Source of the DNA: Flavobacteriaceae bacterium D16
GTDB taxonomy: Bacteria; Bacteroidota; Bacteroidia; Flavobacteriales; Flavobacteriaceae
Length of the DNA stretch: 64,000 nt
Reading direction: 5' to 3'
NCBI GenBank assembly: GCA_021295155.1
Contig: JAJTJC010000036.1
Span: 124,001-188,000 of the forward strand
The translations under genes and the position numbers were made by a program. Position 1 is the stretch's first letter, and each line of letters starts with the position of its first letter. Below, in pieces: positions 24,969 to 34,135 of this stretch. Under the pieces are notes generated by a model. The model ran no database searches. It was not told the DNA's origin and worked only from the letters and a program-made list of their open reading frames with translations.

Positions 24969-26015
24969 ATGGCTTCTAAAAAATTAAGCTTTCTCGACAA
25001 AAATTTAACCCTTTGGATTTTTATCGCAATGGCCTTCGGGGTTGGCCTGGGTTACTTCATTCCAACGTTTCCGGATATCATAAACACCTTTAGTAGCGGA
25101 ACTACCAATATTCCCATAGCAATCGGTTTGATATTGATGATGTACCCGCCTTTGGCCAAGGTCAATTATTCACTCTTACCCAAGGTTTTCAGAAATACAA
25201 AAGTCCTGTCCATTTCTCTTGTTCTTAACTGGATAATCGGTCCCGTTTTAATGTTCGTCCTTGCCATTACATTTTTACGTGATTATCCCGAATATATGGT
25301 TGGACTCATTTTGATTGGTTTAGCCCGTTGCATTGCCATGGTATTGGTGTGGAATGACCTCGCAGAAGGCAGCAGCGAATATGGCGCCGGTTTGGTTGCA
25401 CTGAACAGCATTTTTCAAGTGTTCGCCTATAGTTTTTATGCCTGGATTTTTATCACCATCCTTCCTCCCTATTTTGGTTTCGAAGGTGCTATTGTTGATA
25501 TTTCCATCGGCACCATTGCAGAAAGTGTGGCTATTTATTTAGGTATTCCATTCGTCATGGGAATACTAAGCCGACTAATTTTAGTGAAACAAAAAGGTGA
25601 GGCATGGTATACTGAGAAATTTATTCCTGCCATTTCACCCATGACCTTAATCGCCCTGTTGTTTACCATTGTGGTCATGTTTTCCCTTAAAGGGGAATTA
25701 ATTGTGGAAATCCCTATGGATGTGCTAATCATTGCCATACCGCTCTTAATCTATTTCGCATTAATGTTCGTCATTGGGTTTTTCTTCACCAGGGCCATGG
25801 GAGCCGAATATGACAAAACGGCCTCAGTAGCTTTTACAGCAGCGGGAAATAACTTTGAATTGGCCATTGCAGTTGCAATTGCGGTTTTCGGCCTAAATTC
25901 AGGACAGGCATTTGCAGGCGTGATTGGACCATTGGTTGAAGTCCCGGCATTGATATTACTGGTCCGGGTTTCCTTCTGGTTACGGAAAAAATATTACGCC
26001 AAAGCTAGTGGGTAG
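24969..26015 (+). CDS. acr3: Acr3-family arsenite efflux transporter
   Basis: The 348-residue protein has ten predicted membrane segments. The conserved Cys is in [17 protein letters not shown] (helix 4) and the conserved Glu in [12 protein letters not shown] (helix 10), the two residues central to transport in Acr3. The signature NLAIA-type loop is seen in [17 protein letters not shown]. It exports arsenite across the inner membrane using the proton gradient. It is the last gene of the arsR-DUF6428-arsC-acr3 operon, two bases after arsC. Confidence 0.95.
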   Translation: MASKKLSFLDKNLTLWIFIAMAFGVGLGYFIPTFPDIINTFSSGTTNIPIAIGLILMMYPPLAKVNYSLLPKVFRNTKVLSISLVLNWIIGPVLMFVLAITFLRDYPEYMVGLILIGLARCIAMVLVWNDLAEGSSEYGAGLVALNSIFQVFAYSFYAWIFITILPPYFGFEGAIVDISIGTIAESVAIYLGIPFVMGILSRLILVKQKGEAWYTEKFIPAISPMTLIALLFTIVVMFSLKGELIVEIPMDVLIIAIPLLIYFALMFVIGFFFTRAMGAEYDKTASVAFTAAGNNFELAIAVAIAVFGLNSGQAFAGVIGPLVEVPALILLVRVSFWLRKKYYAKASG

Positions 26016-26156
26016 CTACCTTTACAGGATCTAGCAGATTAGGGCTCATTCTTAACCGCTTTTGTCTTTAATTGAGTATTTTGTTTCCTGAAAAAGTAGT
26101 GCTTAAACCCTGCTTTTCATACAATAGACTCGTGCACGCAATTTTAAATCACAATC

Positions 26157-26681
26157 ATGAAAAAAATAATAACGATTTTACCCTTAATCATTTTTATGCT
26201 GCTAAGTTGCCAGGATAAAAAACAAGAGACAAACTTCGGGAATCTTGAAGCTAAAATTGAAACAGAGCAAGACAATATCACCACAGTAAAAAAACTACTG
26301 ACTGAAGGGGACAATAAAAACACTTCCTATCTAGATGAGATTTGTGACCCGGATTATAAATATTATTTCCCCAGCAGCAACAATCCTTTAAACCTGGAAG
26401 AACACAAGCAATTTTGGGACGCCGTCAATTTGTCCTTCCCTGATTTAACCCATAATGTGCAGGAAATTTTTGCAGTTGATGATAAGGTCGTTGCTCGCGT
26501 AAACGTCAGCGGTACGCATCAGGGAGATTTTGCAGGCCTGTCACCAACCGGTAAATTCGTGGAGATCAGTCAGATCTTTATTTGTCACTTCAGGGATGGA
26601 AAACTTATAGCGTTACGGGAAGAGGCTAATATGCTTGGTTTATATCAACAGCTGGGAATGGAACTGCAACTGAATCAGTAA
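26157..26681 (+). CDS. SnoaL/ester-cyclase-like lipoprotein (NTF2 fold)
   Basis: The 174-residue protein has a lipoprotein signal (LLSC, Cys near 18) and a SnoaL-type NTF2-like domain from about residue 40. LEEHKQFWDAVNLSFPDLTH and VVARVNVSGTHQGDFAGLSPTGK are the typical strands. Family members range from polyketide cyclases to catalytically silent proteins, so no reaction is assigned. Two other NTF2-like genes lie at 33285 and 36633. Confidence 0.78.
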   Translation: MKKIITILPLIIFMLLSCQDKKQETNFGNLEAKIETEQDNITTVKKLLTEGDNKNTSYLDEICDPDYKYYFPSSNNPLNLEEHKQFWDAVNLSFPDLTHNVQEIFAVDDKVVARVNVSGTHQGDFAGLSPTGKFVEISQIFICHFRDGKLIALREEANMLGLYQQLGMELQLNQ

Positions 26682-26803
26682 TTTGATATAACCAATACAA
26701 CAATTAATATATTCAAAGGGTTAACATCCGTAGCTTATATAGCAAGCGTTACCGGATATTTGATTGAGATATTCTGGAATAGACTCTCTAGATGGAAATA
26801 AGA

Positions 26804-27160
26804 ATGAAAACACTGGTTTTATTTTTTTGTCTGACCCTATTGAGCCAACACGAAACCTTTGCTCAAACTGAGTTCGAACTCAAGCCTTCTCAAAGTATGT
26901 TAATGACCGGGAAGGGGCCTGGACAAGACGCAACCATTAACCCTTATGATGGACAGAATTGCTATGCAATAGTTGAAAATTTTGGAAAAAGGAAATTTTC
27001 TATTCGAATTCAACAGCGTGGAAAAATCATAAAAACAACACCCATTTTAAAAGGGGAAGTAAAGAAAGTAATACTTCTAAAAGGACAGGAACTATATCTG
27101 GACTCCAACTCAAAAGGAAAGGTGAAGGCCAGGGTGGATTACGAAAAAATGGACGATTAA
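26804..27160 (+). CDS. Small secreted protein of unknown function
   Basis: From ATG 26804 the protein is 118 residues with a signal peptide ending TFAQ (about residue 20). The mature part is a short beta-rich domain containing LMTGKGPGQDATINPYDGQ and a CYAIVENFG strand. It has a single Cys. I do not recognise the family. It is followed 20 bases later by a VOC gene, so both may be co-transcribed. Confidence 0.65.
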   Translation: MKTLVLFFCLTLLSQHETFAQTEFELKPSQSMLMTGKGPGQDATINPYDGQNCYAIVENFGKRKFSIRIQQRGKIIKTTPILKGEVKKVILLKGQELYLDSNSKGKVKARVDYEKMDD

Positions 27161-27180
27161 AAACTTAAATGTGGAATTAT

Positions 27181-27537
27181 ATGCTAACTGACATCCATCC
27201 GAAATTACCCATGCGAAACAAAAGTGTTACCCGGGAGTATTATTCAAACCAATTGGGTTTTAAGGTATTTGGAACTGCCGACTATGACGGCTACCTGATG
27301 ATGGAAAAAGACCAGATTCAAATCCATTTCTTTGAATTTAAAACACTTGATCCCAAGGAGAATTACGGCCAGGTCTATATTCGAACCGACAAAATTGATG
27401 CCTTTTATGAATCATTATTGGAAAAACAAACCGAAATTCACCCGAATGGAAAATTGGAATCCAAACCCTGGGGGCAAAAGGAGTTTTCAGTGCTTGACCC
27501 GGACAGCAACCTGTTGACCTTCGGGCAAAGTTTTTAG
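27181..27537 (+). CDS. VOC-superfamily (bleomycin resistance/glyoxalase-like) protein
   Basis: The 118-residue protein starting at MLTDIHPKLPMRNK has the VOC pattern: one pair of beta-alpha-beta-beta-beta modules with HPKLPMRNK, QIHFFEF and PNGKLESKPWG, ending VLDPDSNLLTFGQ. This is the small bleomycin-resistance-like subgroup common in Bacteroidota. Metal-ligand His and Glu are plausible but the substrate is unknown. ATG 27169 gives four extra residues and is possible. The next gene starts five bases after the stop. Confidence 0.83.
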   Translation: MLTDIHPKLPMRNKSVTREYYSNQLGFKVFGTADYDGYLMMEKDQIQIHFFEFKTLDPKENYGQVYIRTDKIDAFYESLLEKQTEIHPNGKLESKPWGQKEFSVLDPDSNLLTFGQSF

Positions 27538-27542
27538 ATAAA

Positions 27543-28295
27543 ATGAATACTAGTTATAAGGTTGGCGATTTAATTTATGACGGGCTTATTTATGATGGTA
27601 TGAATACTGACCTGGCTGATCTGGAATTTTACAGGCGGTGGATGCCCAAAAACAGGGACGCCCGAATACTTGAACTATGTTGCGGTACCGGCCGACTTAC
27701 AATTCCAATTGCAAAAGATGGATATGACATCAGTGGGGTGGATCATACTGCTTCCATGCTTGCAGAAGCCAAAGCAAAAGCGTCCAAAGAGGGATGTGCG
27801 ATTGACTTTATTGAAGCAGATATCCGGACCTTAGATTTGCCGGAAAAATTCGATCTTATTTTTATTCCCTTTAATTCCATCCATCATTTATATAAAAATG
27901 AAGATTTATTTAAGGCATTCAAAGTTGTTAAAAAGCATCTCAAAAACGGAGGCTTATTTCTCTTAGATTGCTTTAACCCAAATATTCAATTTATTGCTGA
28001 CGGTGAAAAAGAACAAAAAGAAATTGCACAATATACTACCAGGGATGGAAGAGAAATATTGATAAAGGAGCGCATGCGTTATGAAAATAAAACCCAGATA
28101 AATCGCATAGAATGGCATTATTATATCAATGGTGAGTTTGATTCGATTCAGAATCTGGATATGAGGCTGTTTTTTCCTCAGGAATTAGATGCCTACCTGA
28201 AATGGAACGACTTTACTATTATTCACAAGTTTGGTGGTTTTGACGAAGAAGCGTTTAATGATAGTTCTGAAAAACAGGTATTTGTTTGTGTATAA
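27543..28295 (+). CDS. Class I SAM-dependent methyltransferase
   Basis: The 250-residue protein has motif I in ILELCCGTGRLTIPIA (about residue 40-55), the acidic turn in GVDHTASML and post-I DFIEADIRTLDLPEKFD, giving a Rossmann methyltransferase. FIPFNSIHHLY is motif IV. The C-terminal third has a beta-rich part. The substrate is unknown. It lies five bases after the VOC gene. Confidence 0.88.
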   Translation: MNTSYKVGDLIYDGLIYDGMNTDLADLEFYRRWMPKNRDARILELCCGTGRLTIPIAKDGYDISGVDHTASMLAEAKAKASKEGCAIDFIEADIRTLDLPEKFDLIFIPFNSIHHLYKNEDLFKAFKVVKKHLKNGGLFLLDCFNPNIQFIADGEKEQKEIAQYTTRDGREILIKERMRYENKTQINRIEWHYYINGEFDSIQNLDMRLFFPQELDAYLKWNDFTIIHKFGGFDEEAFNDSSEKQVFVCV

Positions 28296-28546
28296 AAATA
28301 GCGCCAGGGCCCTTGCTGTTATCTTTCTAAAAGACTATAAACTATTAACCTATTGTATATCATTTGTTTATATTCAAAAAAGCCGAGGTGATGACGCTAC
28401 TGAATATGCTGATATCTAAACTATATAAAACACAGCTAAGGCCTGACTATATGCATTCCTTCAGGACAATTTTTTTGGTGTGCAGGGAAAAAATAAAGTA
28501 ATTGATTTCCAAAAATCCTTATTTTCCGCCCAAAATCTGACAAAAT
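28296..28546. other. Intergenic stretch without recognised feature
   Basis: I see no gene, stable hairpin or known promoter pattern in these 251 bases. Confidence 0.4.
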
Positions 28547-29434
28547 ATGGCTTCAGGATTTTTTGCAGTATTAGACGATATCGCCACCCTTATGGACGAT
28601 GTCGCTTCCATGAGCAAGGTTGCCACTAAAAAGACTGCAGGCATTTTGGGGGATGATCTGGCCGTCAATGCCGAAAAAGCAACCGGTTTTGTAGCCAGCC
28701 GCGAGATTCCCGTGCTCTGGGCTATCATTAAAGGCTCCTTCCTGAACAAACTGATCATTCTACCCATTGCCTTCCTTTTAAGTGCATACCTGCCAGCAGC
28801 AGTAAAAATCATTCTAATTGCGGGCGGGGTATACCTGGCCTATGAAGGGGCAGAGAAGATTATTGGCTATTTTTTCGGACACAAGAATGTAAAAGATGAA
28901 AGTGTTACCGAAACCCTTCCGGTAACTGAAACGCCCGAACTGGAAAAAAAGAAGATCAAAGAGGCTATAATTACGGATTTCATCCTTTCAGTTGAAATCG
29001 TGATCATTGCTCTTGGAACAGTGGTGGATCAGCCTTTGAAAGTACAAATCCTGGTGGTATCGGTGGTTGCCCTGTTAGCCACCGTAGGGGTATATGGTAT
29101 TGTAGCCCTCATTGTAAGAATGGACGATTACGGCATCAGGTTAATCAACTGGCAGGATGGAGATGATGGCCTGTCTGATAAGGTGGGAAGGTTCCTTGTA
29201 AGGGCATTGCCCTGGGTAATTAAAGGACTATCCGTTATTGGCACACTTGCCCTACTGCTGGTTTCAGGAGGCATCTTTAACCACAATCTGGAATTCCTGC
29301 ATCATCTTCTCCCGGGTTTACCTTCCTTACTCAAGGATTTTCTTTTAGGACTGCTTGTCGGAACTTTAGCTGTACTAATCCTGAAGATCCTTAAAAAAAT
29401 TTTCAGAATTAGTTCGTCCCAGGATGCCCATTGA
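28547..29434 (+). CDS. DUF808 family inner-membrane protein (YedI-like)
   Basis: The 295-residue protein has the DUF808 opening MASGFFAVLDDIATLMDDVA, then VATKKTAGILGDDLAVNAEKA, which is diagnostic. Six or so hydrophobic segments follow, ending with a helix near residue 275. E. coli YedI is the reference member, with unknown function. Length is typical of the family. It converges on the YfcC-like gene. Confidence 0.9.
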   Translation: MASGFFAVLDDIATLMDDVASMSKVATKKTAGILGDDLAVNAEKATGFVASREIPVLWAIIKGSFLNKLIILPIAFLLSAYLPAAVKIILIAGGVYLAYEGAEKIIGYFFGHKNVKDESVTETLPVTETPELEKKKIKEAIITDFILSVEIVIIALGTVVDQPLKVQILVVSVVALLATVGVYGIVALIVRMDDYGIRLINWQDGDDGLSDKVGRFLVRALPWVIKGLSVIGTLALLLVSGGIFNHNLEFLHHLLPGLPSLLKDFLLGLLVGTLAVLILKILKKIFRISSSQDAH

Positions 29435-29470
29435 AGCATAGTTGACCAGGAACTCGTCGGATTCATTGAG

Positions 29471-30802
29471 CTAAAAACCTATATAAATACCTGTAAGCAC
29501 AGCTATAACGGCCACTATAAAACATAATAGCAGGGGTTTCCAAACAAATTTCACCCATTTATCAAATGAAATACCCCCTACGGCAAGAATGGCCATCAGG
29601 GCACCATTGGTAGGAACAATCATATCCATATTAACCGCACCGTACTGGTAAGCCAGCACACAAACCTGCCGGGAGACCCCTACCAGGTCAGAAAGTGGAA
29701 TCAGTACCGGCATGGTCATCAAGGCCTGGGCGGAATAGCTCATTAAGGGGAAATGCAGCAGTGCCTGGCTTCCCATCATACCCAAGGCAGATAAGGCAGG
29801 CGGCAGGCCTTCCATGGGCCGGAACGCTGCATGGATAACCGTATCCAGTATCTGGCCTTCTTCGAGGAGCAAGGGAATACTACTAGCCAGTCCGAGGATC
29901 ACAACCGCATAGGTCATCTCTTTCATACCTTCCACATACATAATGCAGGTACCGTTGATCCCAAGTCGTGCCAAGAGGCCTGTCAGGATGCCCACCACAA
30001 AAAAGCAGGCAGAAATTTCGTTAAATCCCCAATCGAGCAATAACAATCCATAAGTTACGATACCAAAGGTCAGGGCCACCAGAAACAAGATCAATCCATT
30101 ACGCGGGGATATGGATTCAACCTTTTCGGACATTGGTTGCTTTTCCACCTTATTGGCCCTTGCGTAACGCCAAAGGAAAAATATATATGCTCCCAAGGCA
30201 ATGAGCAGGAATGCAAGACGGAACCCCAAACCGGAAAGCAAAGGCAATTCCGCCTCCTGCTGGGCCAGTACTACGGCAAAGGGGTTCATCGGACTGAATG
30301 CAGAACCTACCACAGCCGCCCCGAAGCTCATCCCTATGGCTACAAACACATTGTAACCCATTGACCGACTGAAAGCTATCAGAAGTGGGGTTAAGGCAAT
30401 GAATTCTTCCTGCATCCCAATGGTAGCCCCTCCGGTGGCAAAAATCAAGGATACCAGGACGAGTGCTATCCAATCCTGCCCCTTAAGGCGGTCTACTATC
30501 CACTGCAGCCCCTCTCCTATAGCTCCTGTTTTCTCTACAATGAAAAAACATCCCCCAAGGAGAAAAATAAGTACGATAAGGTCTGCCCTGCTAATTAGAC
30601 CCTCAGGAACGGCCAGTATAAGGTCCAATACATCCAGAAATTCCCCTTGTATTTCCTTGTAGGAACCGTTCACAACAGTTGTCCTGCCACTATCCGGATC
30701 TGTTATCCGGGTATAGCTGCCCATGGGTATGATAAAAGTGGCCCCCCAGGTCAGGAAAATGATTCCCAGCATAAGGGTAAAGGCATTAGGTAGTTTTTTC
30801 AT
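29471..30802 (-). CDS. YfcC/ArcD-DcuC-type carboxylate or amino-acid carrier
   Basis: The 443-residue protein has about 12 hydrophobic segments and the C4-dicarboxylate anaerobic carrier-like fold (YfcC group). An early FTLMLGIIFLTWGATFIIPMG segment and SFGAAVVGSAFSPMNPFAVV loop are typical, and TNGALMAILAVGGISFDKWVKF near the end completes the pattern. Substrates in this family vary (arginine, ornithine, basic peptides, acetate), so none is named. It is divergent from the DUF5694 gene. Confidence 0.8.
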   Translation of the reverse strand: MKKLPNAFTLMLGIIFLTWGATFIIPMGSYTRITDPDSGRTTVVNGSYKEIQGEFLDVLDLILAVPEGLISRADLIVLIFLLGGCFFIVEKTGAIGEGLQWIVDRLKGQDWIALVLVSLIFATGGATIGMQEEFIALTPLLIAFSRSMGYNVFVAIGMSFGAAVVGSAFSPMNPFAVVLAQQEAELPLLSGLGFRLAFLLIALGAYIFFLWRYARANKVEKQPMSEKVESISPRNGLILFLVALTFGIVTYGLLLLDWGFNEISACFFVVGILTGLLARLGINGTCIMYVEGMKEMTYAVVILGLASSIPLLLEEGQILDTVIHAAFRPMEGLPPALSALGMMGSQALLHFPLMSYSAQALMTMPVLIPLSDLVGVSRQVCVLAYQYGAVNMDMIVPTNGALMAILAVGGISFDKWVKFVWKPLLLCFIVAVIAVLTGIYIGF

Positions 30803-30992
30803 AAAAAGGAGGTGTGGATGGTTGCTTGAAGTTGAAAAGACTGGTTTAGTTAACCTTAAAAGTAAGTAAAAGTCAACTTATGCGTATGTTTTAGCAATTC
30901 AACCAATTAGTATATGGAATAATTATTCCATGGATTCTGTAACAATCAGTAAAAGATCTCCTCTTTCTACTCGTACAACCATAACTTTCAAA

Positions 30993-31859
30993 ATGATTAA
31001 AAAAATTAAACCAACCGTATTGATTATCACCATGCATTTTATTTTTTTGGCATGTGGCGAAGATCAAACCAACGAATCCACTTTAACAGAAAACGAACCT
31101 GCAACCCAAATCGATGAGGTTCCAAAAATAAAAGTTCTGAATTTCGGGACCTTTCATTTTGGCTATACTACCGATGCCAATACAACTGAATTTGACGAGC
31201 ACGATGATTCGAATCTCATAGCAGCTCATGAAGTAGTAGCCAAACTTGCCGAGTTTAAACCCACTGTACTGATTGTAGAGCATATTCCTAAACGAAATGA
31301 AAGACTACAGGCAGATTATGAGGCCTACCTGAAAAACCCGGATACAGTTTACAAAAATACAGGTGAAGTACGTATGTTGGCTTATGAATTAGGCCGACTT
31401 GCCGGAACTAAACGAATTTACGGTATTGATCATAAAATGGGCTATAACTACAGGATAGGGGAAACCATTGAAGAAAACCATATCGATTCGGTTACGCATG
31501 ACGCTTTTTACGAAGATCCTTCAGCCTATTTTCCCTCGGCAAATATTAATACAGATACCCTGAGTTTATTGAAGCATCTAAAACTAATGAACGATGACAG
31601 GTTCCTGGACTTTTTGATTACCGTTAATTCGGATGCACTTACTTATGTAGGAAGTGAGGAAGGTTTTGAAGGCGCTGATGAGGCAGCTAAATATTATCAA
31701 CGAAACCTGAGGATGTTTTCTAACCTCAACAGGATTAAATTCAATAAGGATGATCGTGTTTTTATACTAATGGGGGCCAGTCATACTGCATTTTTCAGGG
31801 ACTTTATCCGCAGGAGTCTTACATACGAGATGGTAAACACCTTTGATTATTTGAAATAG
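30993..31859 (+). CDS. DUF5694 domain lipoprotein
   Basis: From ATG 30993 the protein is 288 residues with a lipoprotein signal (FLACG, Cys near 19). The domain has KVLNFGTFHFGYTTD at its start, TVLIVEHIPKRNERL and a late MGASHTAFF, all typical of DUF5694, a family with some resemblance to TraB/Tiki-type folds with conserved His and Glu. No enzyme activity is known to me. It is followed by a strong terminator. A longer start at 30930 lacks a signal peptide and is less likely. Confidence 0.8.
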   Translation: MIKKIKPTVLIITMHFIFLACGEDQTNESTLTENEPATQIDEVPKIKVLNFGTFHFGYTTDANTTEFDEHDDSNLIAAHEVVAKLAEFKPTVLIVEHIPKRNERLQADYEAYLKNPDTVYKNTGEVRMLAYELGRLAGTKRIYGIDHKMGYNYRIGETIEENHIDSVTHDAFYEDPSAYFPSANINTDTLSLLKHLKLMNDDRFLDFLITVNSDALTYVGSEEGFEGADEAAKYYQRNLRMFSNLNRIKFNKDDRVFILMGASHTAFFRDFIRRSLTYEMVNTFDYLK

Positions 31860-31882
31860 CGTTTATCCTCGAAAATTTTCTG

Positions 31883-31928
31883 AAGCCATTGGTGACTATA
31901 ATCCTGTAAACCAATGGCTTGTTTTTTT
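31883..31928 (+). terminator. Intrinsic terminator after DUF5694 gene
   Basis: AAGCCATTGGT (31883-31893) pairs perfectly with ACCAATGGCTT (31910-31920), loop of 16 bases, followed by a G and seven T residues. Confidence 0.85.
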
Positions 31929-31930
31929 CC

Positions 31931-31938
31931 TATATTAG
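31931..31938 (+). promoter_or_regulatory. Putative -7 promoter box
   Basis: TATATTAG sits directly after the terminator and 38 bases before the ATG at 31977. It matches the recurrent TATMTTAG box. Confidence 0.4.
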
Positions 31939-31976
31939 TTTCAATACAAATTCAATAAGGGAATTATAAGATTCCT

Positions 31977-33173
31977 ATGAAACCGAGAACCAACTATACC
32001 AAAAGTGGTGATTTCAATATAGCCTATCAGGTGTTAGGTGATGGGCCTGTTGACATCATTTATATTCCTGGTTGGGTATCTAATATTGATATGATGTGGG
32101 CCGAACCCAGACTTGCAGCCTTCTTGACCAGGCTTACCCTGTTTTCAAGATTAATTTTATTTGACAAAAGGGGAACAGGACTTTCGGACCGTACCGATCA
32201 ATATTCGACCATGGAAGAAAGAATGGACGACATTAAGGCGGTTATGAAGGCCGCAGATTCAGAAAAGGCTTTTTTATTTAGTCATTCCGAAGGAGGGTCC
32301 GTCAGCTTATTGTTTTCTTTAAAGTACCCTCAGAAAACCCTGGGGGTAATAGGTTTCGGAATATTTGCTAAACGGAGATATTCAAAAGACTACCCATGGG
32401 CACCAACCGATGCGGAACGTGAAGTTTCCAATAAATTGATTGAAGAAAATTGGGCACATGGTAATTTAGATGAATTACGGACATTAGTTCCTTCCCTGGC
32501 CCATGATAATATATTTATGGATTGGCTGGCTAGTTATCTGCGATCTGGGGCAAGTCCCAAAGCTGCTTTGATTCTACACCAACAATGTACCCATATAGAT
32601 GTGACAGGAGTTCTTGGGAAAATTAAAGTTCCAACACTGTTGTTGTTCCGAAAAGGGGATATTGAAATACTGGTAGAAGAAGGAAGGTATTTGGCAGAAC
32701 GTATCTCAAATTCGAAATTGGTGGAGTTTTCTGGTAAAGATCATCTTTTTTGGACAGGCGACTGCTATGCCATATTAGCTGAAATAGAGGAGTTTGTCAC
32801 TGGAATTCGTCCTCATAAATCAGAATTTCAGATGTCAGATCATATAAAGAGAAAAACAGGAGTTGATCTGGAAACCGTAATGTCTGAAAATTTCCTGTTT
32901 AATTTGAAAGTTGAAGAATTTGCTAAATTATGTGGTAGAAGCTTATCAGCTTTTAAAAGAGATTTTAGTAATTCGTTTAATACCACACCATCAAGATGGA
33001 TTAAAGCTAAGCGTCTGGAATACGCCAAAGAATTGCTTCTGGCAAGCGATTTAAATATAAACCAAATCTGCTATGATTGTGGTTTTATAAATTCATCCCA
33101 TTTCATAAAATCTTTCAAGGCAAAATATAAACTGCCTCCGCTTCAATATAGATCTGAAAGACTGAAAGCCTAA
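31977..33173 (+). CDS. Alpha/beta hydrolase fused to a C-terminal AraC-type DNA-binding domain
   Basis: The 398-residue protein has two domains. Residues about 10-265 are an alpha/beta hydrolase: oxyanion region YIPGWVSNIDMMW, DKRGTGLSDR, nucleophile elbow FSHSEGGSVS (Ser near 105) and a late His in SGKDHLFWTG (near 258). Residues about 300-395 are an AraC/XylS HTH pair: LKVEEFAKLCGRSLSAFKR, then LNINQICYDCGFINSSHF. It has no signal peptide, so it is probably cytosolic and DNA-binding. A hydrolase fold as sensor for an AraC regulator is an unusual arrangement; the ligand is unknown. Confidence 0.88.
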   Translation: MKPRTNYTKSGDFNIAYQVLGDGPVDIIYIPGWVSNIDMMWAEPRLAAFLTRLTLFSRLILFDKRGTGLSDRTDQYSTMEERMDDIKAVMKAADSEKAFLFSHSEGGSVSLLFSLKYPQKTLGVIGFGIFAKRRYSKDYPWAPTDAEREVSNKLIEENWAHGNLDELRTLVPSLAHDNIFMDWLASYLRSGASPKAALILHQQCTHIDVTGVLGKIKVPTLLLFRKGDIEILVEEGRYLAERISNSKLVEFSGKDHLFWTGDCYAILAEIEEFVTGIRPHKSEFQMSDHIKRKTGVDLETVMSENFLFNLKVEEFAKLCGRSLSAFKRDFSNSFNTTPSRWIKAKRLEYAKELLLASDLNINQICYDCGFINSSHFIKSFKAKYKLPPLQYRSERLKA

Positions 33174-33284
33174 GTACCACCTTCCTTTTTGGACGTTTTA
33201 GAACATTTTTTGAACTTTTTCGAAAATTCTAAAAAATGAATTTTATCGAATTTTGGTTCCTAACCAAAAACAAACACGCATATT

Positions 33285-33809
33285 ATGAAAACTAAATCAG
33301 CAATCGCAATTCTGATAATTTTTCTGTTTGCTTTTACCGGCTGCCAGGAACAAAAACAAGAAAAAGTCGCCGAAGTTGAGGTGACCAAAGTTGACCTGAT
33401 TAACGATGAATTTCCGGAGGCCAAACAAGAGGTAATGGAAACTTTTGGAGCTATAGCTCAAAGCATCCACGATGGTGATCTGGATAAACTGATCTCCTTT
33501 CATGCCTATAGCCCTAAATTCACCGAATTCAAAAATGGTGAACCAAGAAATGGGGGTGAAGCAAATGAAGCGCACGAAAGAGGCGTATTTGGTTCCGTTA
33601 CCGAAGTGGTAAAATTCGAAGCCAAAGATCTGCAGATCGCAGTTTATGGAGACGTTGCCAATTTGACCTTTCACTCAGATTTTCATTTAAAGTTTGGTGA
33701 AGACCTGGTAGTAGTAAACGATCAGATTACTTTACTGTTTGTAAAAACCGAAGATGGTTGGAAAATGGTTCACGAACATCACTCGCCACTGAACAAAGAA
33801 GAAGCATAA
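33285..33809 (+). CDS. NTF2-like (SnoaL/DUF4440 type) lipoprotein
   Basis: The 174-residue protein has a lipoprotein signal (FTGCQ, Cys near 20), a charged linker and an NTF2-like domain from about 50: AIAQSIHDGDLDKLISFH, a VAN-LTFHSDFHLKF strand and EDGWKMVHEHHSPL at the end. The last His cluster is characteristic of the SgcJ/YybH-type group. Function unknown. A terminator follows within 27 bases. Confidence 0.83.
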   Translation: MKTKSAIAILIIFLFAFTGCQEQKQEKVAEVEVTKVDLINDEFPEAKQEVMETFGAIAQSIHDGDLDKLISFHAYSPKFTEFKNGEPRNGGEANEAHERGVFGSVTEVVKFEAKDLQIAVYGDVANLTFHSDFHLKFGEDLVVVNDQITLLFVKTEDGWKMVHEHHSPLNKEEA

Positions 33810-33835
33810 TTCATTTAAATGATATACTGATCTTA

Positions 33836-33870
33836 AGCCAGAATTATAACCCTATAGTTCTGGCTTTTTG
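33836..33870 (+). terminator. Intrinsic terminator
   Basis: AGCCAGAA (33836-33843) pairs with TTCTGGCT (33858-33865), with further pairing of TATA inside the loop, followed by a T-rich tail. Confidence 0.8.
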
Positions 33871-33905
33871 TTTTAAAAGAACATCCTTCTAAAAAGTAAG
33901 TAAGC

Positions 33906-34067
33906 ATGAAAGTCCATGCTATTTTTTGTGTCATACTATCCAACCTGGTTAACAAAGCTCAATTTCCATGGCTGCAGTTCGAATCCATTGAATATACAGA
34001 CAGCAATTATGAAAACACCTATCCCATCTCCTATACTGCGGGAATAAACTTTATCTTTAGAGAGTAA
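33906..34067 (+). pseudogene. Short frame with signal-like start and outer-membrane barrel-like end (remnant)
   Basis: A 53-residue frame begins MKVHAIFCVILSNLVNKAQ and ends ISYTAGINFIFRE, which resembles the terminal strand of a beta-barrel outer-membrane protein. The two ends with almost nothing between suggest a gene that lost its middle. A real short secreted peptide is the alternative. No other gene is seen in the 326 bases between 33810 and 34135. Confidence 0.35.
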
Positions 34068-34135
34068 CTCAGGGGAACATATATTGACTGGTAGATGAGC
34101 CATTGGTCCTCATAAATTGCACCAAATAACCGCAT

